A stretch of DNA of 35,562 nucleotides, taken from Bacteroidales bacterium (GTDB taxonomy: Bacteria; Bacteroidota; Bacteroidia; Bacteroidales; UBA932). The stretch spans positions 1 to 35,562 of the forward strand of contig JAFWSX010000029.1 of the NCBI GenBank assembly GCA_017519185.1, written 5' to 3'. Made by a program: the position numbers and the translations under genes. Below the pieces are notes generated by a model, which worked only from the letters and a program-made list of their open reading frames with translations, was not told where the DNA came from and did not search any database. Positions 25,527-34,602 of this stretch are shown one piece after another. Positions within the stretch are counted from its first letter, which is position 1; every line of letters begins with the position of its first letter.

Positions 25527-27185
25527 ATGGAAGCTGTATATATTGCAAATGCTAAGAAATGGATGAGTAGCGCTTTTGACGAGGCTACCCGCAAAGAGGT
25601 TGAACAGGTTTTCAATACTGACAAGAAGGAGTTGGAAGACCGTTTTTACCGTAATCTCGAGTTTGGAACAGGTGGCCTTCGCGGCATAATGGGCGCAGGC
25701 ACCAACCGCATGAACAAATATACAGTCGGTATGGCTACCCAGGGCCTTGCCAATTATGTCGTAAGGAATTTCGGAGAAGGCGTGAGCGTGGCCATATCTT
25801 ACGATTCGCGCAACAATTCCCGTTATTTCGCAGACATCACTGCCGGCGTGCTTATGCAGAACGGACTCAAGGTATTTCTTTTCGACGATATCCGTCCTAC
25901 TCCTGAGCTCAGTTTCACGATACGTCATCTCGGATGCAAGGCCGGTGTCATGATTACAGCCTCTCATAATCCCAAGGAGTATAACGGCTACAAGGTATTC
26001 TGGGAGGACGGCGCCCAGGTGACCATCCCTCACAACAAGAACATCATCGACGAAGTCAACAAGATAGAGGATCCCTCACAGGTTAAATTCGCTCCCGAAG
26101 GAGCACCCAAGCCGACAATGATAGGAAAGGAAGTTGACGAGGCGTTCTTCAAGTCAGTCCTTTCTCTGATGGTGGCTCCCGAATCTGTTGCCCGCCATAA
26201 CGATCTCAAGATAGTCTATACTCCCCTGCACGGCACAGGCATCAAGACTGTTCCGGTAGTGCTTGAGAGGATGGGCTTCGACAAGCTGTTCATCGTCGAG
26301 GAGCAGGCCATAGGTGACGGCAATTTCCCGACAGTTGTTTCCCCCAACCCTGAGGAGCCCACAGCTATGAAGATGGCTATGGACAAGGCAGGTGTGGTAG
26401 GTGCTGACATCGTTCTCGGCACCGACCCCGATGCAGACCGCATCGGCCTTGCAGTCCGCGACGATAAAGGAGAACTCAAGCTCCTGACCGGTAACCAGAT
26501 TGTTGCTATCCTTACCAAATACCTCCTCGAGAGATGGAAAGCCCTCGGCAAACTCACAGGCAAGGAGTATATGGTCACTACCATCGTTACTACCGAGCTT
26601 ATTTCTGCCATCTGCGAGGACTATGGCGTAGAACTGTACCGCGTGCTCACCGGCTTCAAGAATATAGCTGAGATCGTACGCAACAACGAAGGTAAGCGCA
26701 CTTTCATCGGCGGCGGAGAAGAGAGCAACGGCTACAATGCCGGCGAGTTCGTCCGCGACAAGGACTCTGCAGTGAGCTGCGGCCTCGTCTGCGAATGTGC
26801 AGCCTGGCTTGCCGACCGCGGCCAGACCCTTTATGGCTTCCTCCAGGAGATATACGCCCAGTACGGTCTATACACCGACAAACTCGTCTCTGTCGTACGC
26901 AAGGGCATCGAAGGTCTCGACCAGATCCGCCAGATGATGGTGGACTACCGCGAGCATCCTGTCAAGGAGCTGGCAGGTTCACCTGTTGTCAAGGTCATCG
27001 ACTATCTCGATACTGAAAAGACAGGCCTTGCCAAGTCCAACGTACTTCAGTTCTTCAGCGCTGACGGAAGCAAAGTGTCAGTAAGGCCTTCAGGCACCGA
27101 GCCTAAGATCAAATTCTATTTCGGCGTCAAAGGTGATGATTCTGCAGCCAAGATTGATGCTCTGGTAAAGCAGTTCGCAGTTTAG
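25527..27185 (+). CDS. phospho-sugar mutase (phosphoglucomutase/phosphomannomutase)
   Basis: This 552-residue alpha-D-phosphohexomutase interconverts hexose 1- and 6-phosphates. Phosphoserine Ser146 lies in TASHNPKEYNGYK, the magnesium loop is GTDPDADRIGLAV, the sugar-specificity loop is GGGEESNGYNAGEFVRDKD, and the phosphate-binding loop is RPSGTEPKIKFYF near 515. The length and the order of motifs fit the large PGM/PMM type common in Bacteroidetes and Firmicutes. It feeds cell-surface polysaccharide and glycogen pathways; whether glucose or mannose is preferred cannot be read from sequence. Its stop overlaps the convergent YbaK gene by 4 bases. Confidence 0.93.
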   Translation: MEAVYIANAKKWMSSAFDEATRKEVEQVFNTDKKELEDRFYRNLEFGTGGLRGIMGAGTNRMNKYTVGMATQGLANYVVRNFGEGVSVAISYDSRNNSRYFADITAGVLMQNGLKVFLFDDIRPTPELSFTIRHLGCKAGVMITASHNPKEYNGYKVFWEDGAQVTIPHNKNIIDEVNKIEDPSQVKFAPEGAPKPTMIGKEVDEAFFKSVLSLMVAPESVARHNDLKIVYTPLHGTGIKTVPVVLERMGFDKLFIVEEQAIGDGNFPTVVSPNPEEPTAMKMAMDKAGVVGADIVLGTDPDADRIGLAVRDDKGELKLLTGNQIVAILTKYLLERWKALGKLTGKEYMVTTIVTTELISAICEDYGVELYRVLTGFKNIAEIVRNNEGKRTFIGGGEESNGYNAGEFVRDKDSAVSCGLVCECAAWLADRGQTLYGFLQEIYAQYGLYTDKLVSVVRKGIEGLDQIRQMMVDYREHPVKELAGSPVVKVIDYLDTEKTGLAKSNVLQFFSADGSKVSVRPSGTEPKIKFYFGVKGDDSAAKIDALVKQFAV

Positions 27186-27670
27186 ACCAGGTCGGCGAAG
27201 ACTGCGCCGACGTATCCTTGCAGGTCAGCAGGGGCGATTTCTATTTGATGCCCCACCTGGCCGGCGCTGACGAAGATGCTGTCGTAGAGCGTAGCGGATT
27301 CTTCGATAAAGGTCTTGAAGGGCTTCTTCATTCCGATGGGAGAACATCCTCCGTGGATGTATCCCGTGAGAGGGAGAAGCTCTTTCTGCTTTATCATCTG
27401 GATGCTTTTCACCCCGGCTGCCTTCGCAGCTTTCTTCAGGTCGAGGGTGCAGTTGACAGGAACGACGAAAACGAAATGTTCACAGCCGTGGCCGCCGGTT
27501 CCGACACCTCCGTCGGCTTCGGTCACAAGAGTCTTGAATACTTGTTCCGGATTTTCCCCGAGAGCTTCCGCCACCAGCGTTCCGTCAGTTATGGACGGGT
27601 CGTAACTGCGGGTGCCGAAGGGGAGGCTGGCCGCCGTCAGCAGGCGCATCACGTTGGTGGTCTGTGCCAT
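27182..27670 (-). CDS. ybaK: YbaK/EbsC-type aminoacyl-tRNA deacylase
   Basis: The 162-residue protein belongs to the Cys-tRNA(Pro) deacylase group, which hydrolyses cysteine mischarged on tRNA-Pro. Recognisable parts are GENPEQVFKTLV, FVFVVPVNCTLDLKKAAKAAG, and the YbaK signature GYIHGGCSPIGMKKPF, followed by GQVGHQIEIAPADL. It is convergent with the mutase gene and shares four bases with its end, leaving no room for a terminator between them. It lies 3 bases downstream of the GNAT-fold gene, so the two are probably co-transcribed, though no functional link is evident. Confidence 0.9.
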   Translation of the reverse strand: MAQTTNVMRLLTAASLPFGTRSYDPSITDGTLVAEALGENPEQVFKTLVTEADGGVGTGGHGCEHFVFVVPVNCTLDLKKAAKAAGVKSIQMIKQKELLPLTGYIHGGCSPIGMKKPFKTFIEESATLYDSIFVSAGQVGHQIEIAPADLQGYVGAVFADLV

Positions 27671-27673
27671 AGG

Positions 27674-28810
27674 TCAGGCTATCGGCTTAACGTAAGAGCG
27701 GCGTCTCTTCACCTGCTCGTGGTCAAAGGATTTCCATAATGCCTGGACGCTGGCATTAGACTCCAGGTTGGCATTGGTCTCGCACCATTTGAAGCCTTTC
27801 TTCCTGGCATAGGGGAATACGCTGCTGACGATAAGGGCATTGAGGCCCTTGCCCCTGAATTCCGGGCTTACTCCGACCAGCAGGAATTCAATCGTGTCGT
27901 CATACTTGAACTTGAGGGCCTTTAGCAGATGCCACCACCCGAACGGGAACAGATGTCCGCCTGTCTTCTGCATTGCTTTCGCCAGTGAAGGAATCATAAT
28001 CGCGCATCCTACCAGATTGCCGTCCTTGTCGTAGATGGTGGGCAGCATATTGACGTCGACGAACGGAATGTAATTGTTTATGAGATTCTGAACCTGGTCG
28101 TCATCGAGATGTGAGAAGCCGTACAACTTGGAGTAACACTTGTTGAGCAGTTTGAATATGTCCTTGGCTCCATTCTCCTTGAGGTCCTTGTTGTTCTTGA
28201 ATATCTTCAGATGGAGGTCGTATCTTCTTGTAATGATGTCGGCCATACGGGTGAAACGCTCCGTATCCTGAGGCATCGCGATGCGGTACTCAACCCAGTC
28301 CACATCTTTTTGAAGGCCATAACGGTCAAGGAACTGAGAGTAATAAGGATAGGAGTAGGCAAGGGACATCGTGCTCATCTTGTCAAAGCCTTCGACAAGG
28401 CATCCTTCACGGTCGTAATCGATGAAACCGATGGGGCCTTCGATGCGGTTCATGCCGCGTTCCTTTCCCCACGCTGCTACGGCATCAAGCAATGCCTTGC
28501 ATACTTCATAATCTTCGATGAAGTCTATCCAGTTGAAGCGGACGTCTTTGGTGTTCCAGGCTTCGTTGGCGCGCGGATTGATCAGTGCGACAACACGCCC
28601 GGCAACCTTGCCGTCCTTGAAGGCCAGGAAAGGCTGGCACTGACAGAACTTCAGGGCAGGATTGGTGGTGAGGGTGGCTTTTGTGTCAGAAGCCAGTTCG
28701 GGCACATAATACGGGTTGCCTTTATAGAGTTTCAGGGAGAAGTTTATGAATTGTCTCAGTTGCTTCTTTGTCTTGACGGGGACTATCTGAACATTTGAAG
28801 ATGAGGTCAT
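27674..28810 (-). CDS. GNAT-fold protein, possible ceramide-synthesis acyltransferase
   Basis: The 378-residue protein is a GNAT-like family widespread in Bacteroidetes. It begins with VQIVPVKTKKQLRQFINFSLKLYKGNPYYVPEL and includes AGRVVALINPRANEAWN, WIDFIEDYEV, EGPIGFIDYDREG, SYPYYSQFLDRYG and, near the C-terminus, LVGVSPEFRGKGLNALIV, which resembles the acyl-CoA-binding loop (RxxGxG/A) of GNATs. It is divergently transcribed from serine palmitoyltransferase across a 106-base gap. The bacterial ceramide synthase described in Caulobacter is also GNAT-related, so an N-acyltransferase role in dihydroceramide formation is plausible; this is inference from fold and position. Its -7 element is at 28831-28838. 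Confidence 0.82.
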   Translation of the reverse strand: MTSSSNVQIVPVKTKKQLRQFINFSLKLYKGNPYYVPELASDTKATLTTNPALKFCQCQPFLAFKDGKVAGRVVALINPRANEAWNTKDVRFNWIDFIEDYEVCKALLDAVAAWGKERGMNRIEGPIGFIDYDREGCLVEGFDKMSTMSLAYSYPYYSQFLDRYGLQKDVDWVEYRIAMPQDTERFTRMADIITRRYDLHLKIFKNNKDLKENGAKDIFKLLNKCYSKLYGFSHLDDDQVQNLINNYIPFVDVNMLPTIYDKDGNLVGCAIMIPSLAKAMQKTGGHLFPFGWWHLLKALKFKYDDTIEFLLVGVSPEFRGKGLNALIVSSVFPYARKKGFKWCETNANLESNASVQALWKSFDHEQVKRRRSYVKPIA

Positions 28811-28830
28811 AGGTCTAGGTTTTGGTTCCG

Positions 28831-28838
28831 CAAAGTTA
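28831..28838 (-). promoter_or_regulatory. predicted -7 element for the GNAT-fold gene
   Basis: On the minus strand this reads TAACTTTG, a perfect TAnnTTTG, 20 bases ahead of the ATG at 28810. No -33 match is seen. A plus-strand -7 element for spt starts 19 bases away, so the two promoters face outward from a shared AT-rich centre. Confidence 0.5.
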
Positions 28839-28857
28839 ATAAATCGAGAAAAAAAAC

Positions 28858-28865
28858 TAAATTTG
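28858..28865 (+). promoter_or_regulatory. predicted -7 element for spt
   Basis: TAAATTTG matches TAnnTTTG. Transcription would begin near 28872, about 45 bases ahead of the spt ATG. The -33 region has no TTTG. Confidence 0.5.
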
Positions 28866-28916
28866 CCTTGATAAACTAACTAGTAGAAACACTAAGCCTA
28901 ACCTAAACTATTATAT

Positions 28917-30110
28917 ATGAGTCTCTTATCTGATAAGCTGGCCCAGTTTACCTTACCCCAGGATCTTAAGGAGAAGGGGATATACCCTTATTTCAGGCCC
29001 ATTTCAAGTGAGCAGGACTGTGAGGTTATCATCAATGGCCGCAAGGTGTTGATGTACGGATCCAACAGTTACCTTGGCCTGACCAATCATCCCAAGGTGA
29101 AGGAGGCTGCCATCGAGGCGGTGAAAAAATACGGTACCGGGTGCGCCGGATCGCGTTTTCTCAACGGTTCGCTTGATATACACGAAGAACTTGAAGCACG
29201 TCTTGCCAAATTCGTCGGCAAGGAAGAGGCGATAATCTTCTCAACCGGTTTCCAGGTTAACCTGGGAGTCGTGTCTTGCCTTACCGGCAGGGAGGACTAC
29301 CTTCTCATAGATGAGAGGGATCACGCTTCCATCATCGAAGGCCGTCGTCTGAGTATGTCAAACATCCTTAAGTTCAGGCACAACGATATGGAACATCTAG
29401 AGAAGATGCTCCGCCGCTGCCGCCCGAGCAAGCTGAAACTCATCGTCGTTGACGGCGTCTTCAGTATGGAAGGTGACGTGGCTCCCCTCAAGCAGATGGT
29501 TGCTCTTGCCAAGAAATACAAGGCATCCATAATGGTGGACGAGGCACACGGCATGGGTGTCTTCGGCCCCAACGGCCAGGGTATATGCTATGCAGAAGGT
29601 GTGACTGACGACATCGAGCTGATTATGGCTACATTCAGCAAGTCCTTTGCATCGCTCGGCGGTTTCATCGCCTGCAACCACGATGTCGCCAATTTCATAC
29701 GCCATAACGCCCGTTCATATATCTTCAGCGCAAGCGCCACACCTGCTGCCATCGGAGCAGCAAATGCGGCTCTTGACATAATGCTGTCGGAACCTGAGCG
29801 CATCCAGCATCTCTGGGACCTGACGCATTACGCCATCGACGGCTTCCGCCAGATGGGCTGTGAAATAGGCAATACTTCGACACCTATCATCCCGTTGTTC
29901 ATTCGTGACAACGAAAAGACCTTCAAGATTACCCAGGAACTGCTGGCAGAAGAGCCTGTCGGCCTCTTCGTGAATCCCGTGGTCTCACCCGCGGTTCCTC
30001 CGCAGGATACCCTCATCCGTTTCTCCCTTATGGCCACCCATACCAAAGAACACGTGGACTATGCGCTGGAGAAAATCGAGAAAGTTTTCAAGAAATACGA
30101 AGTAATCTGA
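28917..30110 (+). CDS. spt: serine palmitoyltransferase (alpha-oxoamine synthase)
   Basis: The 397-residue PLP enzyme condenses serine with an acyl-CoA to give 3-ketosphinganine, the committed step of sphingolipid synthesis. MSLLSDKLAQFTLPQDLKEKG, YPYFRPI, the SNSYLGL segment (49-55), GCAGSRFLNGSLDIHEELE and ERDHASIIEGRRLS all resemble the Bacteroides enzyme. PLP-site residues are His136 (DHASI), Asp208/His211 (VDEAHGMG) and the Schiff-base Lys242 in TFSKSFASLGGF. Glycine acetyltransferase and AONS are close relatives, but the overall sequence and the SDR partner favour SPT. It is one base from the SDR gene. Confidence 0.9.
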   Translation: MSLLSDKLAQFTLPQDLKEKGIYPYFRPISSEQDCEVIINGRKVLMYGSNSYLGLTNHPKVKEAAIEAVKKYGTGCAGSRFLNGSLDIHEELEARLAKFVGKEEAIIFSTGFQVNLGVVSCLTGREDYLLIDERDHASIIEGRRLSMSNILKFRHNDMEHLEKMLRRCRPSKLKLIVVDGVFSMEGDVAPLKQMVALAKKYKASIMVDEAHGMGVFGPNGQGICYAEGVTDDIELIMATFSKSFASLGGFIACNHDVANFIRHNARSYIFSASATPAAIGAANAALDIMLSEPERIQHLWDLTHYAIDGFRQMGCEIGNTSTPIIPLFIRDNEKTFKITQELLAEEPVGLFVNPVVSPAVPPQDTLIRFSLMATHTKEHVDYALEKIEKVFKKYEVI

Positions 30111-30111
30111 T

Positions 30112-30930
30112 ATGGCTGCGCCTAAGGTCAGCGTCGTACTGGTGACCGGAGGCAGCTCCGGCATCGGCGCTTCTATTGTCCGGCTGCTCAGTGAGGCTGG
30201 AATGCACGTCTGGGCGGGCTCCCGACGCGGAACCCTCGAGGACGGTGCTCTGGACAACGTGACTCCTCTTGTGATGGATGTCAACGATGAAGCCAGCGTC
30301 AAGGCTGCCGTCGACCGCATAGTAGCAGAAGAAGGCCATATCGATGCAGTTGTCTGCAATGCCGGCAATGGCATAGCAGGAGCTATCGAGCAGACGACGG
30401 TGGAGGAGGGAAAGTACCAGTTCGAGACCTGCTTCTGGGGCGCACACCGCACCATCAGGGCTGTCCTTGAACCTATGCGCAGGCAGGGCTTCGGCCGCAT
30501 TGTCACCATTTCTTCTGTGGCTGCCGTCGTACCCATTCCTTTCCAGGCATTCTACAGTGCCGTCAAGTCTTCGGTACTTATCTACACCAAGGCTCTGAGA
30601 CTTGAACTGAAGCCTTTCGGCATCCAGTGCTGCAGCATACTTCCCGGCGATACGAAGACAGGCTTTACCGCAGCCCGCAAGTTCGTCAAGGCATCTGATG
30701 ACAAGGACTCAGTCTATTACAGCAAGACGAAGGAATCTGTCGGACGTATGGAGCACGACGAGCAGAACGGAATGAATCCTGACAAGATCGCAAAGGCTGT
30801 CCTCAGGCAGCTGCAGCGTCGCAGTATGGCTCCCACATCAACACCGCGCATCGACTACAAGGCCATCGGCCTGCTGGTGCGCCTGCTTCCGACAAGACTG
30901 ATGCTCTGGATTGTGGGGAAGATATATTAG
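30112..30930 (+). CDS. short-chain dehydrogenase/reductase, candidate 3-ketosphinganine reductase
   Basis: This 272-residue SDR has the NAD(P)-binding TGGSSGIG (12-19), an Arg-containing second strand (SRRGT) that favours NADPH, NAG at 83-85, and a Ser134/135-Tyr148-Lys152 catalytic set (Tyr in FYSAVK). The C-terminal extension after about 230 ends in a hydrophobic stretch (LLVRLLPTRLMLWIVGKIY) suggestive of membrane contact. It starts one base after spt, and the next step after SPT is reduction of 3-ketosphinganine to sphinganine, so that role is inferred from position. Other ketone substrates cannot be excluded. A terminator follows. Confidence 0.88.
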   Translation: MAAPKVSVVLVTGGSSGIGASIVRLLSEAGMHVWAGSRRGTLEDGALDNVTPLVMDVNDEASVKAAVDRIVAEEGHIDAVVCNAGNGIAGAIEQTTVEEGKYQFETCFWGAHRTIRAVLEPMRRQGFGRIVTISSVAAVVPIPFQAFYSAVKSSVLIYTKALRLELKPFGIQCCSILPGDTKTGFTAARKFVKASDDKDSVYYSKTKESVGRMEHDEQNGMNPDKIAKAVLRQLQRRSMAPTSTPRIDYKAIGLLVRLLPTRLMLWIVGKIY

Positions 30931-30952
30931 TTTTTTTTTGACACTGATATAT

Positions 30953-30985
30953 AAAAAGACCGGCTCGATGGAACCGGTCTTTTTT
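30953..30985. terminator. bidirectional terminator
   Basis: AAAAAGACCGG (30953-30963) pairs with CCGGTCTTTTT (30974-30984) around a 10-base loop, 11 pairs, with a T run on the plus strand and an A run mirrored on the other. It lies between the SDR gene and the convergent beta-barrel gene and should end both transcripts. Confidence 0.9.
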
Positions 30986-31006
30986 ATTGGGTATTGACTG
31001 TGTCTG

Positions 31007-33970
31007 TTAGAATCCACCGCGGAATCCGCCGCCGCCGAAGCCGCCCCTTCCGCCGCCGCCGAAGCCACCGCGACCGCCACGGCCACCACGTCCGCCGCCC
31101 CAGCCGCCGCCGAAGCCACCACCACGCTGGCCACCGAAGGTGCCGAAGCGGTAGGTGAAGCTAACGAGGAAGTAACGACCGAGAGTGTTGGTCCTGCTAG
31201 TGAGGTCGTAGTTGTCAGTGATTTGCTTGCTGATGCTCTTCTGCTGGTTGAGGATATCGTTGACTGAGAGGGAAACTGTTGCCCTTCCGCCGAGGATGGT
31301 CTGGAGGATTGATGCGTTCCAGATGAGTTTTGGCTCATTGTATCCTTCAGCATAACCGTTGTAGAAGTTGTAGCTTGCATCGGTTACGAAGTTGGTCAGA
31401 CCGTTGAACATCGTTGCATTGAAGCTTGCTGTAACTGCATTGTCCCAGGTCGGCTTCACGTTGGCAGTAGTGATTGAGTAGAATGACTTGCGATAGTTTG
31501 TGCTTCCGCCGATGATTGCCTCGATGTAGTCGTTGCGGTAGGTGAAGCGGAGAGTTTCGCTGATGTTGAGAGTGTTGTAGATGTTCTCGTCGTAGTTGTC
31601 CTTGTTGAGGTAAGACGATGCTGAGTTCGGATCCAGTTTGTCGGGAATACCTACATATGATACAGAACTTGAGAACATTGCATTGGTGAAGGTGGATACT
31701 GAGAAGTTGCTTCTCATGATCGGTGAGTTGAATGTGAAGTTACCGTTGAGTGAGTAGCTTCCGCGACCTGCGTTCATAGGAACTGAGTAGGTCACACCTG
31801 TCTGGGGCACTGTCCAGCTTCCGTTTACGATACCGTCCTTTGTATAGTTTCCACCGATACGTGCATTGAATGAAGAGAACTTGGCGGGATTGCTCTTGAA
31901 GAGTTCGGCGCTTGCATTGTGAGTGAATGAAGGAGTAAGGCCGGGGTTACCGCGGTTGATGCTCAGAGGGTTCGTATTGTCTTCAACAGGGTTCAACTGG
32001 TTTACGCTGGGCTGTGAAGTACGACCCTGATAGTTGATCCTCAAGTCGCTGTAGTCGCTGATTTCGTACTGGATGCGGGCGTTAGGTGACCAGTTGAGCA
32101 CGTTCTGGGGGATTGTGGTAGTCTTGCCGTTATAGGTAGTCTTGCTTTCACTCTTGCTCGGGATGACTGAAGCACCGATTGAAAGAGTCAGCTGATCGGT
32201 CTGTCTCATTAGGTTTGCACCGATGGTCTGCTCCAGACTGTTGTTGACAACCTCATTGGAATACATAATGTCCTTGACGGTGTAGTTGCCTGCTGCATCC
32301 TTGTTCCAGGTGTCCTTGGTGGATACGCTGTTACGGTAGTTGATGTTGTAGTTGGCCTGCAGGAAGAAGTCGCCTCCGAGATACTCGGTGAAGGTGAGCC
32401 TGCTGCCGATGTTCTGCGAATTGCTCAGCTGGTTGTAGAACTGGTCAACTGCAGAGATGCTGTCGAGGACGTTATTCTTGTAGATATTGGTGATTGACTG
32501 GTTGAAACCGTCAGTGTTGTTCTTTGACAAGCTGTAGTTGACATTCAGGGTGAGAGAACGTCCGGCCTTGCCGAGCCTCTGGCGGAACAGGAAGCTGCCG
32601 CTGGTTGAGAGTGAGTTGTTGTCTCCGAAGTTCTTGGTGTAACCGTCGTTGACCTTGGCTGTAGACACTGAACCGTCCTTGTTTCCGTTGTCAGTTATGA
32701 AGTCTGACTCCTGGAGGAAGTCTCCATAGCTGTAGCTGATCTGCGGCTCGAACACGATAGAAGTGTTCTCAGTGATGTCCCATTCGAGACGGACGCTGCC
32801 GCCGTGTGAGTTCTGGTTGTTCCTGTTGGTCTCAGCTTCGTCGCTTATGATCGATGTGCCGTTCTTCAGGAAAGTGATTTTGTGCGACTGGGTTTCAACC
32901 AGGTTGTTGTTTCCGCTGAAGCGGTAGTTGCCGGCGAGCTCGTTGTCTTCGCCCCAGGTGTGGCTGGCATTGACACCACCCATATATGTGGTCCTGATGC
33001 CGCCGCCCATTCCGCCTCGTCCGCCGCCACGGCCCATTCCGCCGCCCATCATTCCACCGCCGCCGAAGCCCATGTTGTTGGCGTTGTTGCCGTTACCGAT
33101 GAGGGCTATCTGGTCGTTGGAGCCGAAGCGTGCAATCATTGCATTGCCGTTGAAACGAATGTCGTTTGCATCGCTGAATGTCTGACCGTCAGGGATCTCA
33201 TCGCCGAGGCGAAGGTCGCTACCGATGCCTGCAGAGAGGTTGCCGATCCAACCGTTCATCATACCCTGCTTCACTCCGACGTCGATGACATATTCCTCGC
33301 GGCCGTCATTGATGCCAGTGAATTCTGATTCCTCAGATGCCTTCTCAAGCACTTTCACCTTCTCGATGATCTTTGCCGGGATGTTCTTAACAGCCAGCTG
33401 CGGGTCATCCATGAAGAAGGTCTTGCCGTCTACGGTGATCTTGTCGATGGTTTTTCCATTGGCAGTGATCGTACCGTCGCTGCTGACCTCCACGCCGGGA
33501 AGCTTTTTGAGCAGCTCGTACAGCATATCGCTGTCGGTCGTCTTGAAGGCAGACGCGTTATACTCGATAGTATCTTTCTTTATTATAATAGGGTTTCCGA
33601 CGTCGGTGACTGTCGCTCCTTCAAGGAAGTTGACTGCAACTTTCATCTTGAGGGTGCCCAGGTCGATGTCTTTGTCTGTAATCTCGATCTCGGTGGTGTA
33701 TGGGTCATAACCGAGAAGCTCGCCTTTGAAAGTATATTTTCCGGCTTTAACTTTTTTCATCTCAACCATACCCTTGCTGTCGGTAAGAGCATAGGTTACA
33801 GTCTCTTCTTTTTCTTCATCATAGAGACTTACGGTTGCGAATTCTACTGGATTGCCGTTTTCTTCATCTACCAACACGGCTTTGATGTTGTGCCTTTGGG
33901 CATTTGCAAGACCTGTGGAGAAGAATAATACACAGAGGGTTGCAATTAGAAATCTGAATTTCTTAGACAT
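31007..33970 (-). CDS. outer-membrane beta-barrel protein with Gly/Arg-rich tail
   Basis: The 987-residue protein has a signal peptide (1-24), a carboxypeptidase-regulatory-like beta-sandwich (about 27-112), a short plug-like region (VTDVGNPIIIKKDTIEYNASAF, LLKKLPGVEVSSDGTI, KVLEKASEESEFTGINDGREEYVI, about 120-232) and a long barrel of amphipathic strands, as in the outer-membrane beta-barrel family related to TonB-dependent receptors. There is no clear TonB box. A Gly-rich loop lies at about 300-324. The barrel seems to end at YFLVSFTYRF (about 933-942), followed by a 45-residue Gly/Arg/Phe tail (943-987). Its ligand is unknown; no SusD-like partner is adjacent. A -7 element is at 34022-34029. 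Confidence 0.87.
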   Translation of the reverse strand: MSKKFRFLIATLCVLFFSTGLANAQRHNIKAVLVDEENGNPVEFATVSLYDEEKEETVTYALTDSKGMVEMKKVKAGKYTFKGELLGYDPYTTEIEITDKDIDLGTLKMKVAVNFLEGATVTDVGNPIIIKKDTIEYNASAFKTTDSDMLYELLKKLPGVEVSSDGTITANGKTIDKITVDGKTFFMDDPQLAVKNIPAKIIEKVKVLEKASEESEFTGINDGREEYVIDVGVKQGMMNGWIGNLSAGIGSDLRLGDEIPDGQTFSDANDIRFNGNAMIARFGSNDQIALIGNGNNANNMGFGGGGMMGGGMGRGGGRGGMGGGIRTTYMGGVNASHTWGEDNELAGNYRFSGNNNLVETQSHKITFLKNGTSIISDEAETNRNNQNSHGGSVRLEWDITENTSIVFEPQISYSYGDFLQESDFITDNGNKDGSVSTAKVNDGYTKNFGDNNSLSTSGSFLFRQRLGKAGRSLTLNVNYSLSKNNTDGFNQSITNIYKNNVLDSISAVDQFYNQLSNSQNIGSRLTFTEYLGGDFFLQANYNINYRNSVSTKDTWNKDAAGNYTVKDIMYSNEVVNNSLEQTIGANLMRQTDQLTLSIGASVIPSKSESKTTYNGKTTTIPQNVLNWSPNARIQYEISDYSDLRINYQGRTSQPSVNQLNPVEDNTNPLSINRGNPGLTPSFTHNASAELFKSNPAKFSSFNARIGGNYTKDGIVNGSWTVPQTGVTYSVPMNAGRGSYSLNGNFTFNSPIMRSNFSVSTFTNAMFSSSVSYVGIPDKLDPNSASSYLNKDNYDENIYNTLNISETLRFTYRNDYIEAIIGGSTNYRKSFYSITTANVKPTWDNAVTASFNATMFNGLTNFVTDASYNFYNGYAEGYNEPKLIWNASILQTILGGRATVSLSVNDILNQQKSISKQITDNYDLTSRTNTLGRYFLVSFTYRFGTFGGQRGGGFGGGWGGGRGGRGGRGGFGGGGRGGFGGGGFRGGF

Positions 33971-34021
33971 AATTTGTGATTGCTGTAATTTTCTTTTGCC
34001 TTCTTAGACTATCCTGAAGGC

Positions 34022-34029
34022 CAAAAGTA
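34022..34029 (-). promoter_or_regulatory. predicted -7 element for the beta-barrel gene
   Basis: On the minus strand this reads TACTTTTG, a perfect TAnnTTTG, just after the ruvC stop and about 50 bases before the ATG at 33970. No -33 TTTG is seen within ruvC. Confidence 0.5.
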
Positions 34030-34038
34030 AAATGCAGA

Positions 34039-34602
34039 CTAAGATTTTTTTACTCTTTCTGAATGCATTTCGACAAACTGCTTCCAGTTGGTGGGAGCGC
34101 CGTCGTCTTTGAGAGGATTGGTGAGCTGGTAAAAATGGCACATAGCTATTGCCACGGCGTCAGAAGCGTCGAGATGCTTGATGTCCAGCTTGACGTCCAT
34201 CGTGTGCTCGACCATCGCCTTGACCTGCTCTTTTGAGGCCGCACCCTTTCCGGTTATGGCCATCTTGATTTTTCTCGGGGCATATTCGTACACCGGAATC
34301 TGGCGGGCCAGCGCGGCAGAAATCGCCGCACCCTGAGCCCTTCCGAGTTTGAGCATCACCTGGGGGTTCTTGCCGTAGAACGGAGCCTCGATGGCGATGT
34401 CGTCGGGAGCATACTTGTCCATAAGTTCCCCGGTTTCGCGGAGAATGTGCTCCAGCTTGGTGAAGTGGTCCTTGACCTTGCGCAGGTCGACCACTCCCAT
34501 ATCGACTAGATGTACGCTGTTGGCATCAACGAGAATGACCCCGAAGCCCAACAGATTGGTTCCGGGGTCAATACCCATTATTATTCTTTGCGAGGCGTTC
34601 AT
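34039..34602 (-). CDS. ruvC: Holliday junction resolvase RuvC
   Basis: RuvC cuts Holliday junctions bound by RuvAB. The 187-residue protein has the RNase H-like core: MGIDPGTNLLGFGVI with the first catalytic Asp (Asp11 region), IAIEAPFYGKNPQVMLKLGRAQG with the catalytic Glu, and HLDASDAVAIAMCHFY with the two C-terminal Asp residues. The length is typical. It starts on the last base of the serS stop (TGATG), so it is translationally coupled to serS. Confidence 0.96.
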   Translation of the reverse strand: MNASQRIIMGIDPGTNLLGFGVILVDANSVHLVDMGVVDLRKVKDHFTKLEHILRETGELMDKYAPDDIAIEAPFYGKNPQVMLKLGRAQGAAISAALARQIPVYEYAPRKIKMAITGKGAASKEQVKAMVEHTMDVKLDIKHLDASDAVAIAMCHFYQLTNPLKDDGAPTNWKQFVEMHSERVKKS